Virus record (IMG/VR): IMGVR_UViG_3300046512_000370
Location: 1 to 42,070 of that record
Direction: 5' to 3' (one strand)
DNA length: 42,070 nucleotides
From: a virus
The position numbers and the translations under genes were made by a program. Positions 23,625 to 32,007 of this stretch are shown piece by piece. How positions within the stretch are numbered: position 1 is the first letter of the stretch; the number at the start of each line of letters is the position of its first letter. The notes under the pieces are model-generated. The model worked only from the letters and a program-made list of their open reading frames with translations. It did not search any database and was not told where the DNA came from.

Positions 23625-23945
23625 GTGGCCTTTCGCGATCTGATCGACGACATCGACGATGTGGTGTTCGAAACCCTGGGCGACAGTGCCCAGATCGAAG
23701 GCCGCGCCGAACCGGTGCTTGGCATGTTCGCGGCACCCTGGAAAGCGCCGCAGTTCGGCAAGGTCCACACCGGATTGCGCGAGCCTCGTTTTGAGGTTCG
23801 CGTGAAAGACTCGGACGGTCTGAGCAAGGGTCTGCGGGTCACCATTGATCTGCCCACGCTTGACGGCGGGGGTGACTACGACCTGCTGCAGCTGGAGCCC
23901 GGTGGCGATGGCTTGGTTGCCCTGATTTTGAGGAAGCGTCCATGA
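23625..23945 (+). CDS. Head-tail joining / head completion protein
   Basis: A 106-residue product from GTG 23625, placed two bases after the capsid stop. FRDLIDDIDDVVFETLGD and FGKVHTGLREPRFEVRVKD followed by a beta-rich end resemble head-tail connector proteins of the lambda FII/ATP-binding-sugar type position. The frame stays open upstream into the capsid gene but an earlier start is not supported. It overlaps the next gene by ATGA. Confidence 0.75.
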   Translation: MAFRDLIDDIDDVVFETLGDSAQIEGRAEPVLGMFAAPWKAPQFGKVHTGLREPRFEVRVKDSDGLSKGLRVTIDLPTLDGGGDYDLLQLEPGGDGLVALILRKRP

Positions 23946-24598
23946 GTGTCGGCAGCTACGTCCATCAGACTCGCGACAGCGGGATGCTCAACATTCAGCC
24001 GTCAGCAGTACATTCCCAGGCATTACGCGAGTTCGGCCAGTTGGTGCCCAAGGCTGCTGCAGCGGCACAGCGTCGTGCGATCAACAAGACGCTGGGCTGG
24101 CTGCGTACCCACATCGCCCGCGCCGTGGGCAAGCAGGAACGCATCGCTATCGGCGCCGTCCGGCAACGCCTGCGGGCATACCCGGTCAGCGGTGGGGCGA
24201 TGCGCGGCAAGTTGTGGTTCGGGGTCAACGCCATCGAGGCCAGCCGGGTAGGCAAGGCTCGGCAAACCCGCTCTGGCGTCTCGGTGGCGGGGCGGCGTTA
24301 CCAGGGCGCGTTCTTCAAGCAAGTGTATGGCAGCAGTCCTGACATCTGGATCCGCACGTCGAGCAAGCACTTCAACGCCTCGGACTATCCCGACAGCACT
24401 CAGGGCCGGCGCAGCTCGGGCTTTATCGCGGAGAGCGACAACCGCTTCCCGCTGGCGAAAGCCAAGGTCTCGCTGGACCAGGTGCGGCCGCACTTCGACA
24501 ACTGGGTGAAACAGGCCGATGAGCGCTTGCTGGAAATCCTCAAGCAAGAACTCAACTTTGAACTACAGAAGTACCTCAAGGGGACCGCCCGTGTCTGA
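23942..24598 (+). CDS. Z: Minor tail protein, lambda gpZ family
   Basis: A 218-residue protein recognised as the gpZ family: AAAAAQRRAINKTLGWLRTHIARAV near the start, then RQRLRAYP, KLWFGVNAIEASRVGKARQT, and GRRYQGAFFKQV. GpZ acts at the tail-head junction. GAGGAAG lies upstream and the start overlaps the preceding stop (ATGA). This lambda-type gene is followed directly by P2-type baseplate genes, so the module switch lies near its end. Confidence 0.85.
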   Translation: MSVGSYVHQTRDSGMLNIQPSAVHSQALREFGQLVPKAAAAAQRRAINKTLGWLRTHIARAVGKQERIAIGAVRQRLRAYPVSGGAMRGKLWFGVNAIEASRVGKARQTRSGVSVAGRRYQGAFFKQVYGSSPDIWIRTSSKHFNASDYPDSTQGRRSSGFIAESDNRFPLAKAKVSLDQVRPHFDNWVKQADERLLEILKQELNFELQKYLKGTARV

Positions 24599-25106
24599 TC
24601 AACCTTTCAGCCTTGACCGTTTGTATGAGGCCATCGAGCAGCACCTGCAGGATCAGTTGCCGGGCCTTCAGGGCGTTTCGTTCTGGCCGGACTTGTCGGC
24701 AGACACCAGCCTCCCCACACCCGTGGTGCTGCTGGAGATGGCCGAGATGGAGCCCGCGCAGGATCTCGGCACGGGTGAAACCGCGCTCACCTGCAAGTTC
24801 GAGGCGCGGATCATCGTCGATTCGATCAGTGCGGATCCTCAACGGCAGGCGGTGCAATTAGCCTCTCAACTGGCGGTGCTTCTAAGGGGGCAGAGCTGGG
24901 GGTTGGAAGTCGACTGCGCCGAGTTCGTGCGCTCCACCCAGGACTGGACCAAGCCCGAGCTGGACGGCTATTTCGTTTGGCTGGTGGAGTGGGACCAGAC
25001 GGTTTACCTGGGCGCCGAGGAATGGCCGTGGCCGGATGAGCCGCCGGGCACCTTGGTCATCGACCTTGGGCCGGGCGTTGGGCAGATCAAACCGGAGGAT
25101 CTGTGA
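24591..25106 (+). CDS. Probable tail completion protein (structural, family uncertain)
   Basis: A 171-residue product starting with GTG at 24591, overlapping the gpZ stop. The core LYEAIEQHLQDQLPGLQGVSFWPD and FEARIIVDSISADPQRQAVQLASQLAVLL resembles tail terminator-like proteins that cap tails at the head side. It lies between gpZ and the baseplate spike gene, fitting a connector role. No catalytic motif. An open frame to 24519 exists but is inside gpZ. Confidence 0.65.
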   Translation: MSDQPFSLDRLYEAIEQHLQDQLPGLQGVSFWPDLSADTSLPTPVVLLEMAEMEPAQDLGTGETALTCKFEARIIVDSISADPQRQAVQLASQLAVLLRGQSWGLEVDCAEFVRSTQDWTKPELDGYFVWLVEWDQTVYLGAEEWPWPDEPPGTLVIDLGPGVGQIKPEDL

Positions 25107-25681
25107 TGAGTTATGCCACGGCCCAGCATGACCGGATGATCGCGTCCACGGTGATGCCCTGCGTTGTCGTAGCGGTGGACCTGCCGGCCGGTATGGTACG
25201 TGTGCAGTCAGGCGACTGGATCAGCGCTTGGGTGCGTTGGCACAGCCAGGCGGCAGGTAAGGCGCGCCACTGGCGGGTGCCTAGCCTGAAAGAGCAGGGC
25301 GTGTTGTTGAGTCCAAGCGGCGAGCCGGCGATGGGTACGTTTATCCCTGGCTTGTACGGCAATGCCGGCGCCCAGCCGGACAACCGCGACCACGTCGAGG
25401 TGTGGCGTTTCGACGATGGGGGCTCCCTGGTCTACGACTGGGAGGCCAACAGCTACACCATCGAGCTGCCGGTCGGCACCGTCACCATCAAGGTCGGTGA
25501 CTCGGTGCTGGAGATGACACCCGACAGTGCACGGTTGGTATCTGGCGCGATCAACCTGGTAGGGCTGGTCACCATCGACGGCGCTACCCAGATCAACGGC
25601 ACGCTGAGCACGACCGGCGACATCAATAGCGACGGCCAGGTCATCGACGTTGGCGGCAACACGCCGAACCACAAACACTGA
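25106..25681 (+). CDS. V: Baseplate spike protein, P2 gpV family
   Basis: A 191-residue central spike. The N-terminal OB-fold part reads VMPCVVVAVDLPAGMVRVQSGDW and VPSLKEQGVLLSPSGEPAMGTFIPGLYGN. The C-terminal part is a repeat-rich beta-helix (TVTIKVGDSVLEM, INLVGLVTIDGATQINGT) ending in a metal-binding-type HKH tip. ATG 25106 has GGAGG eight bases upstream; GTG 25103 is a less likely start. It begins the P2-like baseplate cluster. Confidence 0.93.
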   Translation: MSYATAQHDRMIASTVMPCVVVAVDLPAGMVRVQSGDWISAWVRWHSQAAGKARHWRVPSLKEQGVLLSPSGEPAMGTFIPGLYGNAGAQPDNRDHVEVWRFDDGGSLVYDWEANSYTIELPVGTVTIKVGDSVLEMTPDSARLVSGAINLVGLVTIDGATQINGTLSTTGDINSDGQVIDVGGNTPNHKH

Positions 25682-25685
25682 TTTC

Positions 25686-25707
25686 AACCCGCCCTGTGCG
25701 GGTTTTT
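25686..25707 (+). terminator. Intercistronic hairpin with T-run (after spike gene)
   Basis: AACCCGC (25686-25692), CCTGT loop, GCGGGTT (25698-25704) and TTT. Same design as the hairpins at 22585 and 30224, again just after a structural gene. Confidence 0.7.
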
Positions 25708-25727
25708 CGTTTTAGGAGCATGCACTG

Positions 25728-25925
25728 ATGAGCAAGAACAAACCCGACAGCCAGGACGATGCACGGCCTGGCCGAGTTTTCCGCGACACGCTCTATACCT
25801 CGCGCACCTTGGTCTTCGCCGATGGCAGTACGGCAGCGGTTGCCAAGGGGCGTGTGACAGCCAGCAGCGATGAGCAATTCGCCCAGCTGCAGGCGGACCC
25901 GGATATGGAACTGCTGCAGGAGTAA
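25728..25925 (+). CDS. Small conserved tail-module protein, function unknown
   Basis: A 65-residue protein with RVFRDTLYTSRTLVFADGSTAAVAKGRVTASSDEQF in its middle, looking like a small beta-rich fold; the end is acidic. An AGGAGC lies upstream. It stands between gpV and the gpW-like baseplate gene, a place where I recall small unnamed proteins in Pseudomonas P2-type tails. Function unknown. Confidence 0.7.
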   Translation: MSKNKPDSQDDARPGRVFRDTLYTSRTLVFADGSTAAVAKGRVTASSDEQFAQLQADPDMELLQE

Positions 25926-25930
25926 TCCCG

Positions 25931-26257
25931 ATGATCGGAATGGATCGCCACACCGGCAAACCGCTGTCCGGTCTCGACCATCTCCGGCAGTCCATTGGGG
26001 ACATTCTTGGGACGCCCGTGGGCAGTCGACGGATGCGACCTGAGTACGGCAGCCAGATCCGGCACTTTGTCGACCTGCCGGTTAACGCCGGTTGGAAGAG
26101 TGCGGTGCAGGCCGAAGTGGCTCGCTCGCTGGGACGCTGGGAGCCGCGGCTCAAGCTGGAACAGGTGCAGGTCGTTGCCGTCGTCAGCGGCCGCATCGAC
26201 TTCAAGTTAACGGGCGAGTACTTGGGCGAAAGCCTACTGTTGGAGGTGTCGGCATGA
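25931..26257 (+). CDS. W: Baseplate assembly protein, P2 gpW (gp25-like)
   Basis: A 108-residue wedge protein. MDRHTGKPLSGLDHLRQSIGDIL, TPVGSRRMRPEYGS and VDLPVNAG are typical of the gpW/gp25 fold, related to T4 gp25. An AGGAG precedes the ATG; the stop overlaps the gpJ start (ATGA). It should nucleate sheath polymerisation at the baseplate. It is not related to the lambda gpW at 19415. Confidence 0.93.
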   Translation: MIGMDRHTGKPLSGLDHLRQSIGDILGTPVGSRRMRPEYGSQIRHFVDLPVNAGWKSAVQAEVARSLGRWEPRLKLEQVQVVAVVSGRIDFKLTGEYLGESLLLEVSA

Positions 26258-27141
26258 GCACGGTGGATTTATCGGCGTTGCCGGCACCGCAGGTGCTGGA
26301 GTCGCTGGACTACGAGGCGTTGTACGAAGAGGGCCTCGCTGCTTTTCGCGAGTATATGGGCGATAACTGGTCCGCCGCGCTGGAAAGCGACCCTGTGGTC
26401 AAGCTCGTCGAGTTGGGCGCCTACGGCAAGATGCAAAATCGCGCACGGGTCAACGACGCGGCCAAGGCGCTGATGCTGGCGTACGCCGAAAAGGAAGATC
26501 TGGATCAGCTCGCGGCCAACGTGAAACTTCAACGGCTGGTGATACAGCCGGCCAACCTGTTGGCGGTGCCGCCGGTCGAAGAAGTTAAAGAGTCTGACGA
26601 CGCCCTGCGCGAGCGTATCCAACTGGTCTACGAAGGGCTGACTACAGCAGGCCCCCGTAACAGCTACATCTTCCATGCACGCAACGCTTCGGCGCTCGTC
26701 GCCGATGCCACGGCAGAAAGCCCATCACCTGCTGTCGTGGTAGTGACCGTGCTAAGCCTGACCGGTAGCGGTATGGCTGATCAGCCATTGCTTGACGCGG
26801 TGTATACCAAGCTCAGCGACGATGACGTCCGGCCGGTGGGTGACCGCCTTATTGTGCAGAGCGCCGAGATCCTGAATTACCGCGTGGATGCCGTGCTGCA
26901 CATGCAGGGCGCTGGACCGGAAAACGACGCCATCCTGGCCGAGGCGACCCGGCGGCTTGCTGCCTGGATCAACCCGCGCAAACGCCTGGCATTGGAAGTT
27001 GCTCAATCTGGCGTCAACGCCCAGTTGCACATCAGCGGCGTTGGCCGGGTAGAGCTGAAGAACTGGAAAGACCTCAAGCCCAGCAAATCCCAGGCGGCGT
27101 ATTGCACAGGCTACAGCGTCGTTCTTGGTGGCACATCATGA
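26254..27141 (+). CDS. J: Baseplate assembly protein, P2 gpJ
   Basis: A 295-residue baseplate wedge protein. Recognised by LPAPQVLESLDYEALYEE, DPVVKLVELGAYGKMQNRARVNDAAKALMLAYA, LRERIQLVYEGLTTAGP and RRLAAWINPRKRLAL. ATG 26254 has GGAGG seven bases upstream and overlaps the gpW stop. A longer frame from 26092 is inside gpW and not used. Confidence 0.95.
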   Translation: MSTVDLSALPAPQVLESLDYEALYEEGLAAFREYMGDNWSAALESDPVVKLVELGAYGKMQNRARVNDAAKALMLAYAEKEDLDQLAANVKLQRLVIQPANLLAVPPVEEVKESDDALRERIQLVYEGLTTAGPRNSYIFHARNASALVADATAESPSPAVVVVTVLSLTGSGMADQPLLDAVYTKLSDDDVRPVGDRLIVQSAEILNYRVDAVLHMQGAGPENDAILAEATRRLAAWINPRKRLALEVAQSGVNAQLHISGVGRVELKNWKDLKPSKSQAAYCTGYSVVLGGTS

Positions 27142-27743
27142 CCAGTTTGCTGCCGCTGAACAGTACGCAGCTGGAGCGCGCTATCGAGGCCGCTTTGGTC
27201 GAGAAAACCGCCATCCCACTGCGCACCCTGTACAACCCGGACACCTGCCCGGCGCCTCTGCTGCCGTGGCTGGCCTGGACCTGGTCGGTCGACCGCTGGG
27301 ACAACAAATGGTCCGAAGCCGTCAAGCGTTCAGCCATCCGCTCCGCGTTTTACGTGCATGCACACAAGGGCACCGTCGGCGCCCTGCGGCGGGTGGTCGA
27401 GCCGCTGGGTTACCTGATCGAGGTGCAGCAGTGGTGGCAGACGACGCCTATGGGCATCCCCGGTACGTTCGCGTTGAAGGTCGGTGTGCTGGATACAGGC
27501 ATCACCGAAGAGATGTACCTGGAGCTAGAGCGCCTGATCGACGACGCCAAGCCCGTCAGCCGCCCCTTGACCGGACTGGCGATCAGCCTCGAAACCCAAG
27601 GCGCCATACACATCGGTGTCGCCCTCTACGAAGGCGACGTAATCGACGTCTACCCACCCGTGCAGCGTGACATTGACGTCACCGGGTACATCGGTGTGGT
27701 CGGGCGCGAACACAGCATAGACACTCTGGACGTTTACCCATGA
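27138..27743 (+). CDS. I: Tail protein I (P2 gpI), baseplate/tail fibre connector
   Basis: A 201-residue protein of the P2 gpI family. TSLLPLNSTQLERAIEAAL, LRTLYNPDTCPAPLLPWLAW, SVDRWDNKWSEAVKRSAI and HAHKGTVGALRRVVEPLGY are family hallmarks. GpI links baseplate wedges to the tail fibres. The start overlaps the gpJ stop and the end overlaps the fibre start (ATGA), as in P2. Confidence 0.95.
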   Translation: MTSLLPLNSTQLERAIEAALVEKTAIPLRTLYNPDTCPAPLLPWLAWTWSVDRWDNKWSEAVKRSAIRSAFYVHAHKGTVGALRRVVEPLGYLIEVQQWWQTTPMGIPGTFALKVGVLDTGITEEMYLELERLIDDAKPVSRPLTGLAISLETQGAIHIGVALYEGDVIDVYPPVQRDIDVTGYIGVVGREHSIDTLDVYP

Positions 27744-29698
27744 TTGATCGCAACTCGCAATTTATGGCGATCCTCACCAACGTGGGGGCCGCGAAGTTGG
27801 CAAATGCCAATGCCTTGGGGATTCCCTGGAACTTGACCGATCTGGGTGTAGGGGATGCCAACGGCGCTGATCCTATGCCCAGCGCAACGCAGACCAAGCT
27901 GATCAACGAGCAGAGACGTGCTCCACTGAATCAACTGCGTGTTGATCCGGTTAACGCGGCCGTGATCATTGCTGAGCAGGTAATCCCGGCGGACGTGGGA
28001 GGTTGGTGGGTTCGGGAGATCGGCTTGTATGACTCTGATGGCGACTTGGTTGCTGTAGCCAACTGCGCACCCAGTTATAAGTCAGTTTTGGATCAGGGTT
28101 CAGGCCGTACACAAATTGTGCGGATGAACTTCATTGTCTCTAGCATCAGCAACATTGTGCTGAAGATTGATCCTGCGGTAGTGCTGGCAACTCGTGAATA
28201 TGTTGATCTGGCAATTACCGAAGCGATGAACAAGCAGGACTTCAAGCACTCGGTGCTGGTTGCCACCACGGCGAATATCGTGCTGAGTGGCATCCAAACC
28301 GTCGACGAAGAGTTGTTAGCCGCCGGCGCCCGAATACTGGTAAAGAATAACAATCAGGCCAAGGAAAACGGCATCTACGTTGTATCTGCGGGAGCATGGA
28401 AGCGCGCCGTCGACGCAGATAGTAGCGTCGAGGTAACGCCAGGGCTTTTTGTCAGCGTGGAGAAGGGCACAGTCAATGGCGATAGCGTCTGGCAGTTAGT
28501 CACTGATGCGCCGATTGTGCTCGGGACCACCGCGCTGTCCTTCGAAATGGTCGCGGGTCGAACCGGTATCAGTGCGGGCGCCTATTCAGTTTTGACAGTC
28601 GACAAGTACGGGCGAGTGATTGCGGGCACTAACCCCTCCACGCTTGCCGGGCACGGCATTACTGATGGTTTACGAGTGGGTGTTGTCAGCAGGCAACGAC
28701 CAATCCTGGCTGGCAGTGTGCCTGCGAAAGAAGATAACAACGCTGACGGTGCGGGTGGCGCGGTTTCGATCAGGGAGGTTAACGAAGTTGGCGCTGATCA
28801 GACGGCTTTGGAATACGCCCCTGCCATTCACTTCCACTGGAAAAATCTGTTTGCGCGCTATCTGAAGATGTCGAACCTCGGCGACTTGATCTGGGGCGCC
28901 TGGAAGCTCTGGCACGAGGGAAACTTCGATCCGGCAGCCAAGGCTAACTTGGCCAGCCCGACCTTCACGGGCATTCCGAAAGGCCCTACGGCCGCAGCTG
29001 GAACTAATACAACGCAGTTTTCCACCACCGCTTTTGTGTGGTCAGCAGTAAACGCTTACGCAACGACTGTCACGGCATCGTTGAATCTGAAAGCGGATCT
29101 AGCAACGTCTCTACGGATTGGCTCGGTGAGCCGCCAGCGGCCGGTTCTTTCGAGCCCAATCGCGGCCGGAGCAGACAATGGTGCGGATGGTGCGGGTGGC
29201 GCTGCCGAGATCAGGGAAGCTCAAGAAGTTGGCAATACGCAGACTGATTTGAAATACGCGCCTGCGCTGCTTTTCAATTGGTCGAGCAAGATTGCGCGTT
29301 ACCTGAAGATGTCGTCTGTAGGCGATCTCGTATGGGGTGATAAGAAGGTATTTACCGAGGGCAATATCGCGGACGTACTTGCGACCGTCGCGTTGCAGCC
29401 TAATGGTCGCGTCCTAATTCCAACCAAGGATGGCACACCCCTTTACCTTCAATGGTACGAGGGGCCAATCGCCGGTGCTGAAGCCGTCGCCTATCCGGCA
29501 ATTAGTCACCCGGTGCCATTCCCTAATCAATGCCTTTTTGCCGGCGTATTTACTAAGTCAACCACTGACAACACTCAGTCTGACCAGATGTTTCAGATGG
29601 TCACTTGGGACCGCCTCGGCGTTAAAGTTTTCCCGCAATGGTTTGGGACGGGCACTCAATCGCTTGTTAAACCGCTGATCGTAGCTATCGGAAATTAA
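27740..29698 (+). CDS. H: Tail fibre protein (P2 gpH-like) with internal duplication
   Basis: The 652-residue fibre determines host binding. Residues 1-150 are the conserved collar-attachment domain (FMAILTNVGAAKLANANALG, GGWWVREIGLYDSDGDLVAVAN). A central region contains about 85 residues present twice: roughly 312-395 and 459-541, both with VSRQRP, NADGAGGA/NGADGAGGA, ARYLKMS and a W-G box. The C-terminal 100 residues (QPNGRVLIPTKDGTPLYLQWYEG, FPNQCLFAGVFT) are a receptor-binding head of the gp53-like type. The gene is less GC-rich and has less biased codons than its neighbours, consistent with exchange. Confidence 0.92.
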   Translation: MIDRNSQFMAILTNVGAAKLANANALGIPWNLTDLGVGDANGADPMPSATQTKLINEQRRAPLNQLRVDPVNAAVIIAEQVIPADVGGWWVREIGLYDSDGDLVAVANCAPSYKSVLDQGSGRTQIVRMNFIVSSISNIVLKIDPAVVLATREYVDLAITEAMNKQDFKHSVLVATTANIVLSGIQTVDEELLAAGARILVKNNNQAKENGIYVVSAGAWKRAVDADSSVEVTPGLFVSVEKGTVNGDSVWQLVTDAPIVLGTTALSFEMVAGRTGISAGAYSVLTVDKYGRVIAGTNPSTLAGHGITDGLRVGVVSRQRPILAGSVPAKEDNNADGAGGAVSIREVNEVGADQTALEYAPAIHFHWKNLFARYLKMSNLGDLIWGAWKLWHEGNFDPAAKANLASPTFTGIPKGPTAAAGTNTTQFSTTAFVWSAVNAYATTVTASLNLKADLATSLRIGSVSRQRPVLSSPIAAGADNGADGAGGAAEIREAQEVGNTQTDLKYAPALLFNWSSKIARYLKMSSVGDLVWGDKKVFTEGNIADVLATVALQPNGRVLIPTKDGTPLYLQWYEGPIAGAEAVAYPAISHPVPFPNQCLFAGVFTKSTTDNTQSDQMFQMVTWDRLGVKVFPQWFGTGTQSLVKPLIVAIGN

Positions 29699-29700
29699 AC

Positions 29701-30225
29701 ATGAACGAGCAAGCAGAATCGCCAGTGACCAAATCGCTTGAGGTGATTTATGAGGTCCCGGAACTCCCAGCATCTGAGGTGATTTACTACAGCGCCCGCG
29801 ATTGCGGTTTTCTGTTTTCGTCTGAGCGCCGTGCCTATGACGCGGCAGGCACCTGGCCGGAAGATGCCGTGGAAGTCACGGACGATGACTGGCAGGCATT
29901 CGGCCAGACTGCACCACCAGCCGGTATGCGCCGTGGTAGCGATGACGAGGGCCGTCCGGCCTGGATTACGCCCGAGGTGACGCCTGAGGACGCGCAGCAG
30001 CAGGAACGCGCCTGGCGCGACCGTCAGCTATCGGTCACTGATAGCCTGGTCACGCGCCATCGCGATGAACTGGAGGCGGATCGGCCTACAACCTTGAGCG
30101 CCGAGCAGTATCAGCAGTTGCAGATCTATCGCCTCGACCTGCGCGAGTGGCCGGAAACGGAGGCGTTCCCGGACGTAGGCAATCGCCCCAAGGCCCCGGA
30201 CTGGCTTCAGGCGAATATCGAATAA
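29701..30225 (+). CDS. G: Tail fibre assembly chaperone
   Basis: A 174-residue protein after the fibre gene, the usual place of tail fibre assembly chaperones (P2 gpG/Tfa). YYSARDCGFLFSSERRAYD, WPEDAVEVTDDDWQAF and ITPEVTPEDAQQQERAWRDRQ are typical, as is the C-terminal TTLSAEQYQQLQIYRLDLREWPE followed by FPDVG..PKAPDW. It should help the fibre at 27740-29698 to fold and trimerise. Terminated by a strong hairpin. Confidence 0.9.
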   Translation: MNEQAESPVTKSLEVIYEVPELPASEVIYYSARDCGFLFSSERRAYDAAGTWPEDAVEVTDDDWQAFGQTAPPAGMRRGSDDEGRPAWITPEVTPEDAQQQERAWRDRQLSVTDSLVTRHRDELEADRPTTLSAEQYQQLQIYRLDLREWPETEAFPDVGNRPKAPDWLQANIE

Positions 30226-30250
30226 CGCCCCGCATTGTCGGGGCGTTTTT
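30224..30250 (+). terminator. Intrinsic terminator after the fibre chaperone
   Basis: AACGCCCCG (30224-30232), CATTGT loop, CGGGGCGTT (30239-30247) and T-run to 30250. A perfect 9-bp GC-rich stem; the strongest terminator in the tail operon. It may separate fibre from sheath expression. Confidence 0.85.
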
Positions 30251-30270
30251 GTATCCCCGATCAACCCTAA

Positions 30271-30290
30271 AGCCCCGCCAGTGCGGGGCT
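30271..30290 (+). terminator. Second hairpin upstream of the sheath gene
   Basis: AGCCCCGC (30271-30278), CAGT, GCGGGGCT (30283-30290), followed by TCGTCATTT. A perfect 8-bp stem but without a clean T-run. It stands 24 bp before the sheath ATG and could act as an RNA-processing or 5' stabilising element. Confidence 0.55.
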
Positions 30291-30313
30291 TCGTCATTTC
30301 TGGAGACCGCACA

Positions 30314-31486
30314 ATGAGTGCAAGTGGATTTTTTCACGGCGTCACCGTGACCAACGTCGATACTGGCACGCGACCTATCGCCGTGCCGTCGTCGTCGATC
30401 ATTGGCCTTTGCGACACCTTCACCCCTGGCCCTGATGCCAGTGCGTTGCCCAATCAACTGATGCTGATCACCCGCGAAAGCGAAGCCATCGCCGCCTGGG
30501 GTGCAGACGCTGCAATCACCAAGGCGGTGCAGGCTATTTACGTTCGTTCCAAGGCGGTGATTGTCGCCTGTGGTGTGGAGAAACTGGCAGACGCGGCCGC
30601 GCAGACCTCGGCCATCATCGGCGGCGTCCTGGCGAACGGTACTCGCACCGGCATGAAGGCGCTGCTGGATGGCAAGAGCCGCTTCAATGCACAGCCGCGT
30701 TTGCTGGCCGCACCCAAACACACCGCGACCTTGCCCGTCGCCACGGCGCTGGTGGCACTGAGCGAAAAGCTGCGCGCCATGGCAATCATCGACGGTCCCA
30801 ATACCACCGACGAAGCCGTCATTGAGTACCGCGAAAACTTCGGCAGCAAGCGTGTGTTCCTGGTCGACCCCGGCGTGCAGTACTGGGATACCGCACTCAG
30901 TGCCACCGTCGATGCACCAGGTTCTGCCTGGGTCGCTGGGCTCTTTGCCTGGACCGATTCGGAGTACGGCTTCTGGGCCTCGCCTTCGAACAAAGAGTTT
31001 GTCGGCGTCACTGGTACCGGCCGGCCTATCGAATTCCTCGACGGCGACGAAACTTGCCGGGCCAACCTGCTCAACAACGCGCAGATCACCACGATCATCC
31101 GCGATGACGGGTATCGCCTGTGGGGCAACCGCACTTGTTCCAGCGATCCGAAGTGGGCGTTCGTCACCCGTGTGCGGACCATGGACATCGTCATGGACGC
31201 GATTCTCTACGGGCACAAATGGGCGGTTGACCGCTCGATCACCAAGACCTACGTCAGCGACGTGACGAACGGCCTGCAGGCCTTTATGCGCGACCTGAAA
31301 AATCAGGGCGCAGTGATCAACTTCGAGGTGTTCGCGGACCCGGAGCTGAACACAGCCAGCCAGCTGGAGCAGGGCAAGGTGTATTGGAACATCCGCTTCA
31401 CCGACGTGCCGCCGGCAGAAAACCCCAACTTCCGGGTCGAGGTCACCAACCAGTGGCTGACCGAAGTCCTCGACACCAACGCATAA
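30314..31486 (+). CDS. FI: Contractile tail sheath protein, P2 gpFI
   Basis: The 390-residue sheath subunit shows the phage is a myovirus. FFHGVTVTNVDTGTRPIAVPSSSIIGLCDTF at the start (residues about 5-35) is typical. MVIDG-type AMAIIDGP, and C-terminal YVSDVTNGLQAFMRDLKNQGAVI and VYWNIRFTDVPPAENPNFRVEV are also typical. GGAG lies before ATG 30314; an upstream frame to 30281 overlaps the hairpin and is not used. Confidence 0.96.
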   Translation: MSASGFFHGVTVTNVDTGTRPIAVPSSSIIGLCDTFTPGPDASALPNQLMLITRESEAIAAWGADAAITKAVQAIYVRSKAVIVACGVEKLADAAAQTSAIIGGVLANGTRTGMKALLDGKSRFNAQPRLLAAPKHTATLPVATALVALSEKLRAMAIIDGPNTTDEAVIEYRENFGSKRVFLVDPGVQYWDTALSATVDAPGSAWVAGLFAWTDSEYGFWASPSNKEFVGVTGTGRPIEFLDGDETCRANLLNNAQITTIIRDDGYRLWGNRTCSSDPKWAFVTRVRTMDIVMDAILYGHKWAVDRSITKTYVSDVTNGLQAFMRDLKNQGAVINFEVFADPELNTASQLEQGKVYWNIRFTDVPPAENPNFRVEVTNQWLTEVLDTNA

Positions 31487-31498
31487 GGAGAGCCCCAG

Positions 31499-32002
31499 AT
31501 GGTTCCGCAAACGCTCTACAACATGAACGCCCATATCGATGGCCTCAGCTTCAACGGGGAGATCACCAGTCTGACGCTCCCCAAGCTCACCTTGAAAACC
31601 GAGGAGCATCGAGCTGGTGGTATGGATGCCCCGGTGGAGATGGATCAGGGTATGGAAAAACTGGAGTCCAGTTTTGCTGGCAAAGGTGCGCGCCCCGAGA
31701 TCATGAAGTTTTACGGCCTGGCCGATCAGACTGCGTTCAACGCGGTGTTCCGGGGTTCCTTCAAGGGCCAGAAAGGCGCGACCACGGCAGTGGTCGCCAC
31801 CCTGCGCGGCATGCTCGAAGAGATTGATCCGGGCGACTGGAAAGCAGGTGAGGCCGGGGAGTTCAAGTACTCCGTGGCTGTCAGCTATTACAAGCTCGAA
31901 GTCGCTGGCCGCCTGATGTACGAAATCGACCCGATCAACTGCGTGCGGGTTATCAACGGTGTGGATCAACTCGCCAGCGTCCGCCGCGACCTGGGCATGT
32001 AA
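31499..32002 (+). CDS. FII: Major tail tube protein, P2 gpFII
   Basis: A 167-residue tube subunit. PQTLYNMNAHIDGLSFNGEI, LPKLTLKTEEHRAGGMDAPVEMDQGMEKLE and RGMLEEIDPGDWKAG, KYYKLEVAGRLMYEIDPINC (approx.) are family marks. An AGGAG lies upstream. It follows the sheath gene as in P2 and lines the tube. Confidence 0.96.
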   Translation: MVPQTLYNMNAHIDGLSFNGEITSLTLPKLTLKTEEHRAGGMDAPVEMDQGMEKLESSFAGKGARPEIMKFYGLADQTAFNAVFRGSFKGQKGATTAVVATLRGMLEEIDPGDWKAGEAGEFKYSVAVSYYKLEVAGRLMYEIDPINCVRVINGVDQLASVRRDLGM

Positions 32003-32007
32003 CGGAA

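Noticed and set aside
22570-23736. 388-codon minus-strand frame
   Set aside because: Antisense to the major capsid gene.
30086-31969. 627-codon open frame on the minus strand
   Set aside because: It is antisense to the sheath, tube and fibre chaperone genes; GC-rich third positions keep the opposite strand open, and the translation has no recognisable domain.
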